NCBI RefSeq assembly: GCF_002292295.1
Contig: NZ_DBBS01000018.1
Coordinates: 124,001-188,000, forward strand
Length of the DNA: 64,000 bases
Direction: 5' to 3'
Origin: Sphingomonas sp. UBA978
Lineage (GTDB): Bacteria; Pseudomonadota; Alphaproteobacteria; Sphingomonadales; Sphingomonadaceae
Shown here: positions 35,650 through 43,822 of the stretch, in pieces
How positions within the stretch are numbered: the stretch's first letter is position 1
Layout: every line of letters starts with the position of its first letter
Notes under the pieces: generated by a model
What the model saw: only the letters and a program-made list of their open reading frames with translations
Told to the model about the DNA's origin: nothing
Databases searched by the model: none
Made by a program: the position numbers and the translations under genes

Positions 35650-36804
35650 TTAGACGGCGTTCTTTGCGGTCGCGTAGGCCCAGTCGAGCCAGGGACCGAG
35701 CGCCTCGATATCGGCGGTATCCACCGTGGCGCCGCACCAGATGCGCAGGCCAGCCGGGGCGTCGCGATAGCCGGCGACGTCATAGGCGGCGCCTTCCTTC
35801 TCGAGCAGGCCGGCCATCGTCTTGATGAACGCCTCGTCGGCGCCCGCAACGGTCAGGCAGACGCTGGTCTTCGACCGCGACGCGGGGTCCGCGGCGAGAT
35901 GCCCGAGCCAGTCGCGGTCCGCGACGATGCGGTCGAGCGCGGCGGCGTTGGCGTCGGAGCGCGCGATCAGGCCACCGGCGCCCAGTGACTTAGCCCATTC
36001 GAGGCTTGCGATCGCATCCTCGACCGCGAGCATCGACGGCGTGTTGATCGTCTCGCCCTTGAACACGCCCTCGGTCAGCTTGCCCTTCGACACGAGGCGG
36101 AACACCTTGGGCAGCGGCCAGGCCGGGGTGTAGCTCTCCAGCCGTTCGACCGCGCGCGGGCCGAGGATCAGGACGCCATGACCGCCCTCGCCGCCCAGCA
36201 CCTTCTGCCAGCTGAACGTCGCGACATCGATCTTGGACCAGTCGATGTCATAGGCGAAGACACCCGACGTCGCGTCGGCGAAGCTCAGGCCCTCGCGGTC
36301 CGCCGGGATGAAGTCGGCGTTCGGAACGCGGACGCCGCTGGTCGTGCCGTTCCAAGTGAACAGCACGTCGGTCGCCCAGTCGATCTGCGTCAGATCGGGG
36401 AGCGCGCCGTAATCGGCGCGGATGACGGTGGGATCGATCTTGAGCTGCTTGACCGCATCGGTCACCCAGCCCTCGCCGAAGCTTTCCCAGGCGAGCGTGG
36501 TGACGGGGCGTGCGCCGAGCATCGTCCACATCGCCATTTCGAACGCGCCGGTATCGGAGCCCGGGACGATGCCGATGCGATGCGTGTCGGGCAGGTTCAG
36601 CAGCTCGCGCATCAGGTCGATGCAATACGCGAGGTGGGTCTTGCCGATCTTGGAGCGGTGCGAGCGACCGAGCGATTCGGTGGCGAGCTTCGACGCGTCC
36701 CAGCCCGGAGGCTTGGCGCAGGGGCCGGAGCTGAAGAAGGGGCGTGCCGGAACGGTGGCAGGCTTGGTCGCGCCCAATGCGGGTGCGGTGGCAGTATCCG
36801 TCAA
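35650..36804 (-). CDS. serC: Phosphoserine aminotransferase
   Basis: The 384-aa PLP enzyme converts phosphohydroxypyruvate to phosphoserine. The PLP-lysine is in TFSWQKVLGGEG, with SSGPCAKPPGWDASKL near the N-terminus and a family-typical SGVFAYDIDWSKIDV. The start is taken as TTG at 36804, because AGGAGAG lies 5-6 bases upstream and the product then begins TDTATAPALG; a GTG at 36828 would run through that ribosome site. The start site is wrapped in two hairpins (see the regulatory entry). Confidence 0.93.
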   Translation of the reverse strand: MTDTATAPALGATKPATVPARPFFSSGPCAKPPGWDASKLATESLGRSHRSKIGKTHLAYCIDLMRELLNLPDTHRIGIVPGSDTGAFEMAMWTMLGARPVTTLAWESFGEGWVTDAVKQLKIDPTVIRADYGALPDLTQIDWATDVLFTWNGTTSGVRVPNADFIPADREGLSFADATSGVFAYDIDWSKIDVATFSWQKVLGGEGGHGVLILGPRAVERLESYTPAWPLPKVFRLVSKGKLTEGVFKGETINTPSMLAVEDAIASLEWAKSLGAGGLIARSDANAAALDRIVADRDWLGHLAADPASRSKTSVCLTVAGADEAFIKTMAGLLEKEGAAYDVAGYRDAPAGLRIWCGATVDTADIEALGPWLDWAYATAKNAV

Positions 36805-36809
36805 TGTAT

Positions 36810-36849
36810 CTCTCCTCACAGAGAGCACGCGCCGCGTTGGGGCGGCGTG
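36810..36849 (-). promoter_or_regulatory. Candidate serC leader motif with sequestered ribosome site
   Basis: Two consecutive hairpins precede the serC TTG. The upstream one is an 8-bp stem (36828-36835 with 36842-36849, one GU pair, loop of 6). The next is CTCTC-TGTGAG-GAGAG (36825-36810), whose 3' arm contains the ribosome site. This layout resembles the alphaproteobacterial serC RNA motif, a 5'-UTR element of unknown ligand. The match is from memory of the architecture. Confidence 0.55.
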
Positions 36850-36934
36850 GCCCGTCGACGGCCCTAGAGACGGTTGGAGCCGCTGGCAAGGCAGGTTCGT
36901 CCGGGACGGACTTGTTTATGGGCGCGGGTGGCGC

Positions 36935-37621
36935 ATGATCGCCGGCGTGTTCCGCTTGCCCCGCTCCTGCCGCCGCTCCGGCATCGTCGCCACGCTGCTC
37001 CTGCTTTCCGCCTGCGGCCGTCCCGACCGCCAGCCCGACCGCCCGGGCGCGCCGCGCGCCTCGATCGCGACGCCGTCGCTGCGCGAGACGGCGCAATGCC
37101 TCGCCGACCTGCGCCAGATGAACGTCGCCTATCGCGTGTTGCCAGACCGGGATTTCGGCAACGGCTGCGGCCTCTCCGGCGCGGTGCAGCTGGTCGAGAT
37201 CGGCGTGCCGGTCACCGGCATCACCGCGATGCGCTGCGGCGAGGCGCGGGCCTTTTCCGCTTGGGTGCGCAACGCGCTGGCGCCCGCCGCATGGCAGATG
37301 CTCGGCAGCGAGATCGCCAGCGTGCAGGGCATGGGCAGCTATGCCTGCCGCAACGTCGTCGGCACCGCGCGCGGCGGCGGGCGGCGATCGGGCCACGCCA
37401 TCGCCAATGCGGTCGATTTCGGCGGGGTGACGCTGAAGGACGGGCGACGCGTCACCGTGCTGCGCGACTGGACCTCGCCCGATCCGCAGGTGCAGCGGTT
37501 CCTGACCACGATCCATGATTCGGCCTGCCGCCGCTTCGGCACCGTCCTGTCGCCTGCCTACAATGCCGCGCACCGCGACCACCTCCATCTCGAGGACGAT
37601 CGTGCCGGCGTCTGCCGATAG
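36935..37621 (+). CDS. Extensin-like lipoprotein
   Basis: The 228-aa protein has a lipoprotein signal with the lipobox LLSAC at residues 23-27. Its C-terminal domain (about 50-228) is an extensin-like family member: VTGITAMRCGEARAFSAWVR, then GSYACRNVVG, HAIANAVDFGGVTLKDGR, and a final AAHRDHLHLE with His-Asp-His metal-site residues. The domain belongs to the M15/VanY-like metallo-peptidase fold group, so it may act on peptidoglycan cross-links. It is divergent from serC, with about 130 bases between. Confidence 0.85.
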   Translation: MIAGVFRLPRSCRRSGIVATLLLLSACGRPDRQPDRPGAPRASIATPSLRETAQCLADLRQMNVAYRVLPDRDFGNGCGLSGAVQLVEIGVPVTGITAMRCGEARAFSAWVRNALAPAAWQMLGSEIASVQGMGSYACRNVVGTARGGGRRSGHAIANAVDFGGVTLKDGRRVTVLRDWTSPDPQVQRFLTTIHDSACRRFGTVLSPAYNAAHRDHLHLEDDRAGVCR

Positions 37622-37667
37622 GATTTCGGGCGTTGAGCCCCCCCCGGCTTTGCTCTAACGCCTTCGG

Positions 37668-38543
37668 ATGACCGATACACGCGTACCCGAACGGGTTTTT
37701 CCGAACGCCAGCCAGGATGCGGCCAGCGCCAGCCAGGCGATCTCGACGCCGCAGACCGAACATCCCGCCTACAAGCTCGCCTTTCAGGACATGGACTTCC
37801 TGTTGCGCGAGGACCTGCGGCCGGTCCGCTTCCAGCTCGAACTGCTGAAACCCGAACTGCTGCTAGAAGAGGCGAAGATCGCCTCTACCTTCGTGATGTA
37901 CGGCTCCGCCCGCATTCCCGAGCCCGCCAAGGCGCAGGCGATGCTCGAATTGGCGAGCGACGACGACAGCCGCCGGATCGCCGAACGGCTGGTCGCCAAG
38001 AGCCGCTATTACGACGTCGCGCGCGAACTGGCGCAGATCGCCAGCCGCGTGCCGCGCGACCAGGCCGGGATGCGGCAGTTCGTGGTCTGCTCGGGCGGCG
38101 GCCCGTCGATCATGGAAGCGGCGAACCGCGGCGCCACCGACGTCGGCGCCGAATCGATCGGCCTCAACATCGTCCTGCCGCACGAACAGGCGCCAAACCC
38201 CTATGTCACGCCGTCGCTGAGCTTCCAGTTCCACTATTTCGCGCTGCGCAAGATGCACTTCCTGCTGCGCGCGCGGGCGCTGGCGGCCTTCCCGGGCGGC
38301 TTCGGGACGTTCGACGAACTGTTCGAACTACTGACGCTGATCCAGACCGGCAAGATCAAGCCGATTCCGGTGCTGCTGTTCGGCCGCGAATTCTGGGAAA
38401 AGGTGGTGAACTTCCAGGCGCTGGTCGACGAAGGCGTGGTCAGCGCGCGCGACCTCGGCATCTTCACCTATGTCGAAACCGCCGAAGAGGCGTGGGACGT
38501 GGTGCGCAACTTCTACGAGGAACAGGCGAAGAAGGCGGGCTGA
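37668..38543 (+). CDS. LOG family protein (TIGR00730-like)
   Basis: The 291-aa protein has the Rossmann-fold LOG signature: VMYGSARIPEP, then VCSGGGPSIMEAANRGA and the catalytic motif FPGGFGTFDELFELLTLIQT (PGGxGTxxE). LOG enzymes hydrolyse nucleoside 5'-monophosphates such as cytokinin ribotides in plants and some bacteria; bacterial roles vary. An N-terminal extension of about 70 aa and the length (291 aa) put it in the larger LOG-like subgroup. It follows the extensin-like gene by 46 bases. Confidence 0.9.
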   Translation: MTDTRVPERVFPNASQDAASASQAISTPQTEHPAYKLAFQDMDFLLREDLRPVRFQLELLKPELLLEEAKIASTFVMYGSARIPEPAKAQAMLELASDDDSRRIAERLVAKSRYYDVARELAQIASRVPRDQAGMRQFVVCSGGGPSIMEAANRGATDVGAESIGLNIVLPHEQAPNPYVTPSLSFQFHYFALRKMHFLLRARALAAFPGGFGTFDELFELLTLIQTGKIKPIPVLLFGREFWEKVVNFQALVDEGVVSARDLGIFTYVETAEEAWDVVRNFYEEQAKKAG

Positions 38544-38623
38544 GGTTCGGGGGCGCGTTCCGCTGCCCGGCCAACAATCACCCTTCCCGCCCTGCCCTCA
38601 CCCCTCGGCGCTGCGCGCCTCTT

Positions 38624-38646
38624 CCCCTCTCCCGGCGGGAGAGGGG
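38624..38646. repeat. 11-bp perfect inverted repeat downstream of the LOG gene
   Basis: CCCCTCTCCCG (38624-38634) and CGGGAGAGGGG (38636-38646) flank a single base, so the loop must use several stem bases. This CCCTCTCCC...GGGAGAGGG unit is a common dispersed proteobacterial palindrome. No U-tract follows. Confidence 0.7.
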
Positions 38647-38668
38647 ACAAGACGGCTAAGCGGGCGCA

Positions 38669-38707
38669 GGGTGAGGTCGTCGGGTGAGGTCGTCGGGTGA
38701 GGTCGTC
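38669..38707. repeat. 13-bp tandem repeat, three copies
   Basis: Three exact copies of GGGTGAGGTCGTC occupy 38669-38681, 38682-38694 and 38695-38707. They lie between the convergent LOG and cytochrome genes, adjacent to the palindrome at 38624-38646. Possibly a small variable-number repeat. Confidence 0.9.
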
Positions 38708-38742
38708 GACGACTCCGGTTGGCACCGGGGGCGCGGAAACGC

Positions 38743-39435
38743 TTACTTGCCCGCCTTGGCGCCCTCTACCGCCGCCGCCGGATCGACCGACGGCGCGCCC
38801 GAGGCGGGCGTACCGGTGTTGCCGAGGTTGTTCGCGGCATCGGCGTTGGTGACCGAATCCTTGCCCTCCGGCGCCTTGTCGGTCGCCGGGGCGGCAGCGC
38901 CTGCGGCAGGGGCGGCGGGCAGCGGCAGGTTCGAACCCTGCGCGTTCAGATAGACGATGATGTTGGCGCGGTCCTGCGGATTGCCGAGTCCGGCGAAGGT
39001 CATCTTCGTACCGGGCGCGAACTTACGCGGGCTGGTCAGCCACGCGTTCATCTTGTCGAAGTCCCAGTTGCCGCCGACGCCCTTCAGCGCGTCGGAGAAG
39101 GCGAAGCCGCCTTTGCCCTGGCCGATGCCCTCGCCCAGCGTGCCGTACAGATTGGGGCCGATGCCGTTGGCGCCGCCCTGCGTCACCGTGTGGCAGGCGG
39201 CGCATTTCTTGAACACTTCCGCGCCCTTGGCGGCGTCCGCGGTCGGCAGCAGCGTGGCGATCGGCACTTCGGCGGCACCGCCGCCGGCGCCCTCTTCCTC
39301 GACGCCCTCGATCGCATAGCCCATCTTCTCGGGCCGCTCGCTGTGGAAGGCCATGCCGCCGACGATCGACAGTCCGAGCGCGAGCCCGCAGGCTGCCAGC
39401 GTCCACCCGGCGATCGTATTGGTGCGGTTATCCAT
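38743..39435 (-). CDS. Membrane-anchored class I cytochrome c
   Basis: The 230-aa protein has an N-terminal membrane helix (about 9-30), an acidic/Gly linker, and a cytochrome c domain with the heme-binding motif CAACH at 78-82 and the axial Met145 in GTKMTFAGL. The domain is of the mitochondrial/CycM type carrying electrons between respiratory complexes from the membrane surface. A Pro/Ala-rich tail of about 60 residues follows. The ATG at 39435 is chosen over a longer frame because it gives a clean anchor. Confidence 0.93.
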   Translation of the reverse strand: MDNRTNTIAGWTLAACGLALGLSIVGGMAFHSERPEKMGYAIEGVEEEGAGGGAAEVPIATLLPTADAAKGAEVFKKCAACHTVTQGGANGIGPNLYGTLGEGIGQGKGGFAFSDALKGVGGNWDFDKMNAWLTSPRKFAPGTKMTFAGLGNPQDRANIIVYLNAQGSNLPLPAAPAAGAAAPATDKAPEGKDSVTNADAANNLGNTGTPASGAPSVDPAAAVEGAKAGK

Positions 39436-39550
39436 CTGCCTAACGCTGCCCCTGTTCTCTTCTTGCGCTGCGAACCCATAGGAAACGGCGTCTGTCTCCG
39501 CAAGCGCGCGCTTGCTGGTAGGGCGCGGGCGCTCTACCGCCGCGCTCGCC

Positions 39551-40441
39551 ATGGAAACCTACGCCGCCCCCGCCCGTCCAATCGTCGCCGCGATGACCGC
39601 CGCCGCCGCCGCCGAACCGGAGCGCGCGGTTGCATTCCAGGGCGCGCCGGGCGCCAACAGCCATGTCGCCGCGCTGGAATGCTTCCCCTACGGGCTGCCG
39701 CTGCCCTGTTTCGCGTTTGAGGATGCGATCGACGCGGTGCGCGACGGCCGGGCCGATTGCGCGGTGATCCCGATCGAGAATTCGCTGCACGGCCGCGTCG
39801 CCGACATCCATTTCCTGCTGCCGGAATCGGGGCTGGTCATCACCGGCGAACATTTCCTGTCGATCCGCCACGCGCTGATGGGGACCGGCAGCCGCGACGA
39901 CGTGCGCGAGGCGATGAGCCATCCGCAGGCGATCGGCCAGTGCCGCCACTGGCTGAAGGCGCATAATATCCGCCAGATCTCCTATCCCGATACCGCCGGT
40001 GCCGCCGCCTATGTCGCCGAACGGGGCGACCCTGCGGTCGCGGCACTGGCTCCGCCCGGCGCGGCGGCGATCTATGGCCTCAACCTGCTCGGCGTCGACA
40101 TCGCCGATGCCGACCACAACACCACGCGTTTCGTCGTGCTGGCGCGCGGCGGCAAGCCGCCGGTCGGCGCGGGGCCGTGGATGACGACGCTGATCTTCGA
40201 GGTGAAGAACGTCCCCGCCGCGCTCTACAAGGCGATGGGCGGCTTCGCGACTAACGGCGTCAACATGACCAAGCTGGAAAGCTACCAGCGCGGCGGCCAG
40301 TTCGTGGCGACCGAATTCTTCGCGGATATCGAGGGCAAGCCCGGCGACGCCGCGGTCGACCGCGCGCTGGAGGAGCTCGGCTTCCATTCGAAATGGGTGC
40401 GCGTGCTGGGAACGTACCGGCGCGCGCGCGACCGGGGGTGA
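39551..40441 (+). CDS. pheA: Prephenate dehydratase
   Basis: The 296-aa enzyme makes phenylpyruvate from prephenate for phenylalanine synthesis. The family TRF motif is in DHNTTRFVVLA, with VAFQGAPGANSHVAA near the N-terminus. The C-terminal ACT domain (about 210-290) has ALYKAMGGFATNGVNMTKLE, so Phe feedback is likely. No chorismate mutase domain is fused. A small gap of 115 bases separates it from the divergent cytochrome c gene; the palindromic element follows its stop by only a few bases. Confidence 0.95.
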   Translation: METYAAPARPIVAAMTAAAAAEPERAVAFQGAPGANSHVAALECFPYGLPLPCFAFEDAIDAVRDGRADCAVIPIENSLHGRVADIHFLLPESGLVITGEHFLSIRHALMGTGSRDDVREAMSHPQAIGQCRHWLKAHNIRQISYPDTAGAAAYVAERGDPAVAALAPPGAAAIYGLNLLGVDIADADHNTTRFVVLARGGKPPVGAGPWMTTLIFEVKNVPAALYKAMGGFATNGVNMTKLESYQRGGQFVATEFFADIEGKPGDAAVDRALEELGFHSKWVRVLGTYRRARDRG

Positions 40442-40444
40442 GCC

Positions 40445-40592
40445 CTAGGGCCGATCGACATTCAGAAGATGACGTGCCGAAAACGGTGGTTTTGCGTGAC
40501 CCGGAGCGCAGCGTACTTTCGGTACGTGAGCACCGGAAGCACGCGAAACCGCCGTTTGCAGGCCGTCAGGGCTGAATGTCGATCGGCCCTAG
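40445..40592. repeat. 148-bp palindromic element
   Basis: The outer arms are perfect 21-base inverted repeats (40445-40465 and 40572-40592, arm CTAGGGCCGATCGACATTCAG). Inner segments also pair: AAACGGTGGTTTTGCGTG near 40480 pairs with CACGCGAAACCGCCGTTT at about 40540 with 16 of 18 matches, and a small central CGTAC/GTACG stem closes it. The element lies between pheA and the convergent TonB-like gene, and the latter's stop codon is inside its right arm. It could be a miniature transposon-like repeat or a structured transcript end. Confidence 0.88.
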
Positions 40593-41356
40593 CCCTTCCT
40601 GCTGAAGTCGATCCGTATCCGCACCCAAGCGCCGATCTGCGCCTTGCCGTTGACGCGCGGCGGGCGGACCTTGAACTGCCACGCCGCCTCGCGGATGCTG
40701 CGGGCCAGCCCCGATCCGGCGCGCGAATCGCCCAGCTGCACGCAATCCTCGACCCGGTAATTGGGCGCGGTGCGGCAGGCGATCTCCGCCCACGACCCCA
40801 ACGGCACGTTGGCGGGCAGATAGGGCGACAGCTGCGACTGCGCCGGCTCGACATACCATTCGGCGGCATAGAGCCGCTGCCCGCCCGGTCCGGTGCCGGC
40901 CGAGGCGCTGGTCTCGCCCGCATCGCCGTCGCCCTGCCCGTCCGCGGCGGCGACCTGCTGCCCGGCGTTGCCGCCCGACTTGCGCGAGGGCATCTTGCCC
41001 ACATCGGAGGCAGCGAATTCGTTGCGGCTCAGCACCAGATAGCCGGGGAAGGTCGTGGTCACCGGCGGCGGCACCGGCGTATCCTCGGCCGGCGGCTTGG
41101 GGGCGGCGGGGGGTTCGGGCGCGGTACGGCGGCTCGCCTGCGCGGCGCGGGCGGGGGCCTTGGCGCTCTTCGTCGCGGTCGAATTGTTGTCGCCGACCGG
41201 CAGCATGTTGACGGTCAGCGACCGGCCCGGCTCCGCCGGCGGATCGAGCACCGGCGCGAGCCGCCACAGCAGGAAGGCGATCACGATATGCGCGGCGACG
41301 GTCAGCGCCAGCGACACTGCCCGGCGACGGTCCGACGAAGGCTGATAGGACCGCAT
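40589..41356 (-). CDS. TonB-like membrane-anchored periplasmic protein
   Basis: The 255-aa protein has an N-terminal basic stretch and one membrane helix (about 14-34). A Pro/Ala-rich periplasmic linker (about 65-105) and a C-terminal domain ending SIREAAWQFKVRPPRVNGK follow, similar in layout to TonB. TonB proteins pass proton-gradient energy to outer-membrane receptors. No exbB or exbD is next to it, and the C-terminal domain is not an obvious canonical match. The stop codon (40589-40591) lies inside the right arm of the palindromic element. Confidence 0.65.
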   Translation of the reverse strand: MRSYQPSSDRRRAVSLALTVAAHIVIAFLLWRLAPVLDPPAEPGRSLTVNMLPVGDNNSTATKSAKAPARAAQASRRTAPEPPAAPKPPAEDTPVPPPVTTTFPGYLVLSRNEFAASDVGKMPSRKSGGNAGQQVAAADGQGDGDAGETSASAGTGPGGQRLYAAEWYVEPAQSQLSPYLPANVPLGSWAEIACRTAPNYRVEDCVQLGDSRAGSGLARSIREAAWQFKVRPPRVNGKAQIGAWVRIRIDFSRKG

Positions 41357-41449
41357 GGAACGCCGCGCCTAGCGTGCGGCGCGAGCCGCCGCAACCGGTT
41401 GGCGCAGCCTTGCCATGCGGATGCCACCTTCCCGCGCCAATCCGGCGCG

Positions 41450-42151
41450 ATGGTACCCGACGATCGCACCCAGCCCCCCCTGACACGGATCGCGGTCTAC
41501 GACCTCGATCGCACCATCACCCGTGCGCCGACCTGGACACCGCTCCTGCTCCATGCGGTGACGCGCCACGCGCCATGGCGGCTGGCGCTGCTGCCGGTGG
41601 TGCTCGGCGCGGCGGGGCTGAAGGCGCTCGGCCTGATCCACCGCGACCGGTTGAAACAGGTGATGCACCGCGCCGCGCTCGGCACGCTGTCGCCCGCACG
41701 GGCGGATCGGATCGCGGCGGGCTGGCTGGCGCGCTTCGGCCCGAAGCAGATCCGCAGCAGCGCGCGGGCGCAGATCGCCGCGGACCGGGCCGAGGGCTAT
41801 CGTATCGTCATCGCCACCGCCGCCTATCGCTTCTATGCCGCGGCGGTGGCGCGGGAGATGGGCGCGGATGCGCTGATCGCGACGGCGACCGCGATCGACG
41901 CCCACGGCCGCCTGCTGCCGCGGATCGAGGGCGGCAATTGCTACGGCCCCGCCAAGCGCGCGATGATCGAACGCTGGCTGGCGGATCAGGGCATCGCCCG
42001 CGACCGGGCGACGGTCCGCTTCTATTCCGACCACGTTACCGACGTGCCGAGCTTCGAATGGGCGGACGAACGGATCGCGGTCAATCCGCATGCCGCGCTG
42101 CGCCGCGTCGCCACGGCACGCGGCTGGCGTCAGGTCGACTGGGACGCCTGA
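41450..42151 (+). CDS. HAD-IB family phosphatase-like protein
   Basis: The 233-aa protein has the HAD motif I DLDRT (residues 18-22; the family usually has DxDGT, so the usual Gly is Arg). It has a helical cap region and motif III/IV elements in NCYGPAKRAMIERWLAD and VRFYSDHVTDVPSFEWAD. HAD-IB enzymes include SerB-like phosphatases and acyl-chain-modifying acyltransferase fusions. The substrate is unknown, but the adjacent lipid cluster is suggestive. The last 22 bases overlap the end of the converging NTP-transferase gene. Confidence 0.85.
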   Translation: MVPDDRTQPPLTRIAVYDLDRTITRAPTWTPLLLHAVTRHAPWRLALLPVVLGAAGLKALGLIHRDRLKQVMHRAALGTLSPARADRIAAGWLARFGPKQIRSSARAQIAADRAEGYRIVIATAAYRFYAAAVAREMGADALIATATAIDAHGRLLPRIEGGNCYGPAKRAMIERWLADQGIARDRATVRFYSDHVTDVPSFEWADERIAVNPHAALRRVATARGWRQVDWDA

Positions 42152-42903
42152 TCCGGCCGATCGCCGAGCAGCGCACGGACGAGGTCGAGGTCGGCGGGCT
42201 TGTCGACGTCCACCGCCGCCAGCCCGTTGCGCGCCGCCACCGCCGCCGCCCGCACGCCGACCGTCGCCCCGAGCCGCGCGAGCGCCGCGTCCAGCGTCAG
42301 CCGCCCAAGGGCGTAGCGCAGCAGCGTCCCCGCCCCCAGCCGGCGGACGATCCGCCACGGCCGCTTGCGATCGCGCTCCACCGACATCCACAGACCGATC
42401 GCCGCCTCCGCCGCGGGCGTCCTGCACAGGAACAGGTTGCACCCCGACCAGCCGCCGTCGTCGAAGCGCAGATAGGTGCGCCGGGTCGGCGGCGAATCGC
42501 GTTCGATCGCGTCGCGCCGGGCGAGCAGGGCCGCGACGTCGCTGTCCGCTGGCGCATCGGCGAGGAAATCGCGCACCCATTCGGGCCGCAGCAGCGCATG
42601 GTCCGCGGTGGTGACCAGCAGGGGCGCCCCCAGCGTCCGCAGCCCGTGCAAGGTGCTGAGGCTCGGCCCCGCCGCGGCATCGAGCGGTTCGGTGCCGAGC
42701 CGCAGCGCCTCGGCGCGGACCGCGGGCGCGTTGGCGGATACCGCGATCCGCTCCGCTCCGGCTGCGCGCAGCGCCACGACGACGCGCTCCAGCATCGTCG
42801 CCCCGCCGATGCGGATCAGTGCCTTGTCGGACACGCCGGCATAATCCGCGACCGGATCGACGCCACCGCGCGATCCGGCGAGCACCAGCGCATGGAAACT
42901 CAT
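42130..42903 (-). CDS. MobA-like NTP transferase
   Basis: The 257-aa protein is a nucleotidyltransferase with opening LVLAGSRGG, a substrate-lysine region VSDKALIRIGGATMLERVV, a metal-binding site within LLVTTADHALLRPEW, and a C-terminal VDVDKPADLDLVRALL. Such proteins transfer a nucleotide to a phosphorylated sugar, alcohol or cofactor. The start ATG at 42903 overlaps the upstream gene stop. It is the last gene of the lipid-kinase operon. Substrate is unknown. Confidence 0.82.
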   Translation of the reverse strand: MSFHALVLAGSRGGVDPVADYAGVSDKALIRIGGATMLERVVVALRAAGAERIAVSANAPAVRAEALRLGTEPLDAAAGPSLSTLHGLRTLGAPLLVTTADHALLRPEWVRDFLADAPADSDVAALLARRDAIERDSPPTRRTYLRFDDGGWSGCNLFLCRTPAAEAAIGLWMSVERDRKRPWRIVRRLGAGTLLRYALGRLTLDAALARLGATVGVRAAAVAARNGLAAVDVDKPADLDLVRALLGDRPDQASQST

Positions 42904-43814
42904 GACGCGCGCCGGTGCCAGACCCGCCACATCACGCCGGGCGCGGCGAGGATCGGGTGTCGCTCGCGCCACGGCGTCAGCGGCAGGTCGATGCCGGTGT
43001 GGCGTTGCAGCTTCCACAGGCCATAGCGCGCGGCGCCGTCGAAGGTGAAGGCGGCCTTCACCAGCCGCGCGACGTTGAGCCACTTGCCGAGGCGCTGGCG
43101 CAGCCACCATGCCGCCAGCGTCGCGCGGGCATCACGGACCGGCACCGCCGGCGCATAGACGTCGCCGCGGCGTTCGTGGCCGATCCCGGCGCCGTGCCAT
43201 GCCAGCGGCAGCAAAGTATCGAACCGGCCGGGATCGAAGGCGAGGATCTGCCGCTCCCGGCCCGGCGCCTCGACGCGCAGCTCGGCGGAATAGGTCTGGC
43301 GGAACAGCGCCAGCCAGTAATCGGCCGGGGTGCCGCGCTGCGGCCCGAGCACCGCCGCGAATCGCGCCGCGGTCGCCGCGGCATAGGCGACCGCACGGAC
43401 GACGCGCGCGCCGGTCGCCGGATCGGCGCTCCACACCAACGCCGCCGGTTGCGCGAAGCGCGTCCACACCGTCGTATCGATTGTCCGCCCTTCGGCCGCA
43501 CGACAGAAGGTGTCGAGCGGCATCGTCGCGACCTTGGCGCGAGTCGTTTGGCCGCCGATCGCGATCTCGTGGAAGCTGACGTCCGGCCACAGCGTCCGCG
43601 TCGCCATCGCGCCCGGCCCCCACCCGCGCGGCCGCAGGGTCAGCACGTAGAAGTCGAGCACGCCGTCGAGGTCGCCGGTACGCAGCACCGATCCGTAGAA
43701 CAGCACCGCCAGCCCGCCGAGTCGGCGGACGACCTCGCGCGCGGCGGCGGCGATCGGCGGCGACACCGGCGTGTCCAGTTCGTCCGCGACGAACGACAGC
43801 AACGTCGTGGCCAT
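42900..43814 (-). CDS. Conserved-looking protein with nucleotidyltransferase-like signature
   Basis: The 304-aa protein is not one I can place. Residues 37-60 read AVLFYGSVLRTGDLDGVLDF followed by YVLT, resembling the GS...D.D pattern of the DNA-polymerase-beta-type nucleotidyltransferase fold, possibly degenerate. The remainder is mixed helix/strand with a basic C-terminal half. It is soluble with no membrane helix. It lies between the lipid kinase and the MobA-like gene, overlapping the latter, so a role in the same pathway is inferred. The ATG at 43814 is preferred; a TTG at 43826 would overlap the kinase stop. Confidence 0.7.
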   Translation of the reverse strand: MATTLLSFVADELDTPVSPPIAAAAREVVRRLGGLAVLFYGSVLRTGDLDGVLDFYVLTLRPRGWGPGAMATRTLWPDVSFHEIAIGGQTTRAKVATMPLDTFCRAAEGRTIDTTVWTRFAQPAALVWSADPATGARVVRAVAYAAATAARFAAVLGPQRGTPADYWLALFRQTYSAELRVEAPGRERQILAFDPGRFDTLLPLAWHGAGIGHERRGDVYAPAVPVRDARATLAAWWLRQRLGKWLNVARLVKAAFTFDGAARYGLWKLQRHTGIDLPLTPWRERHPILAAPGVMWRVWHRRAS

Positions 43815-43822
43815 CGCGCCGC

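Noticed and set aside
38624..38707. Possible CRISPR-like array
   Set aside because: The 13-bp units are directly adjacent with no spacers, and no cas genes are present in the window.
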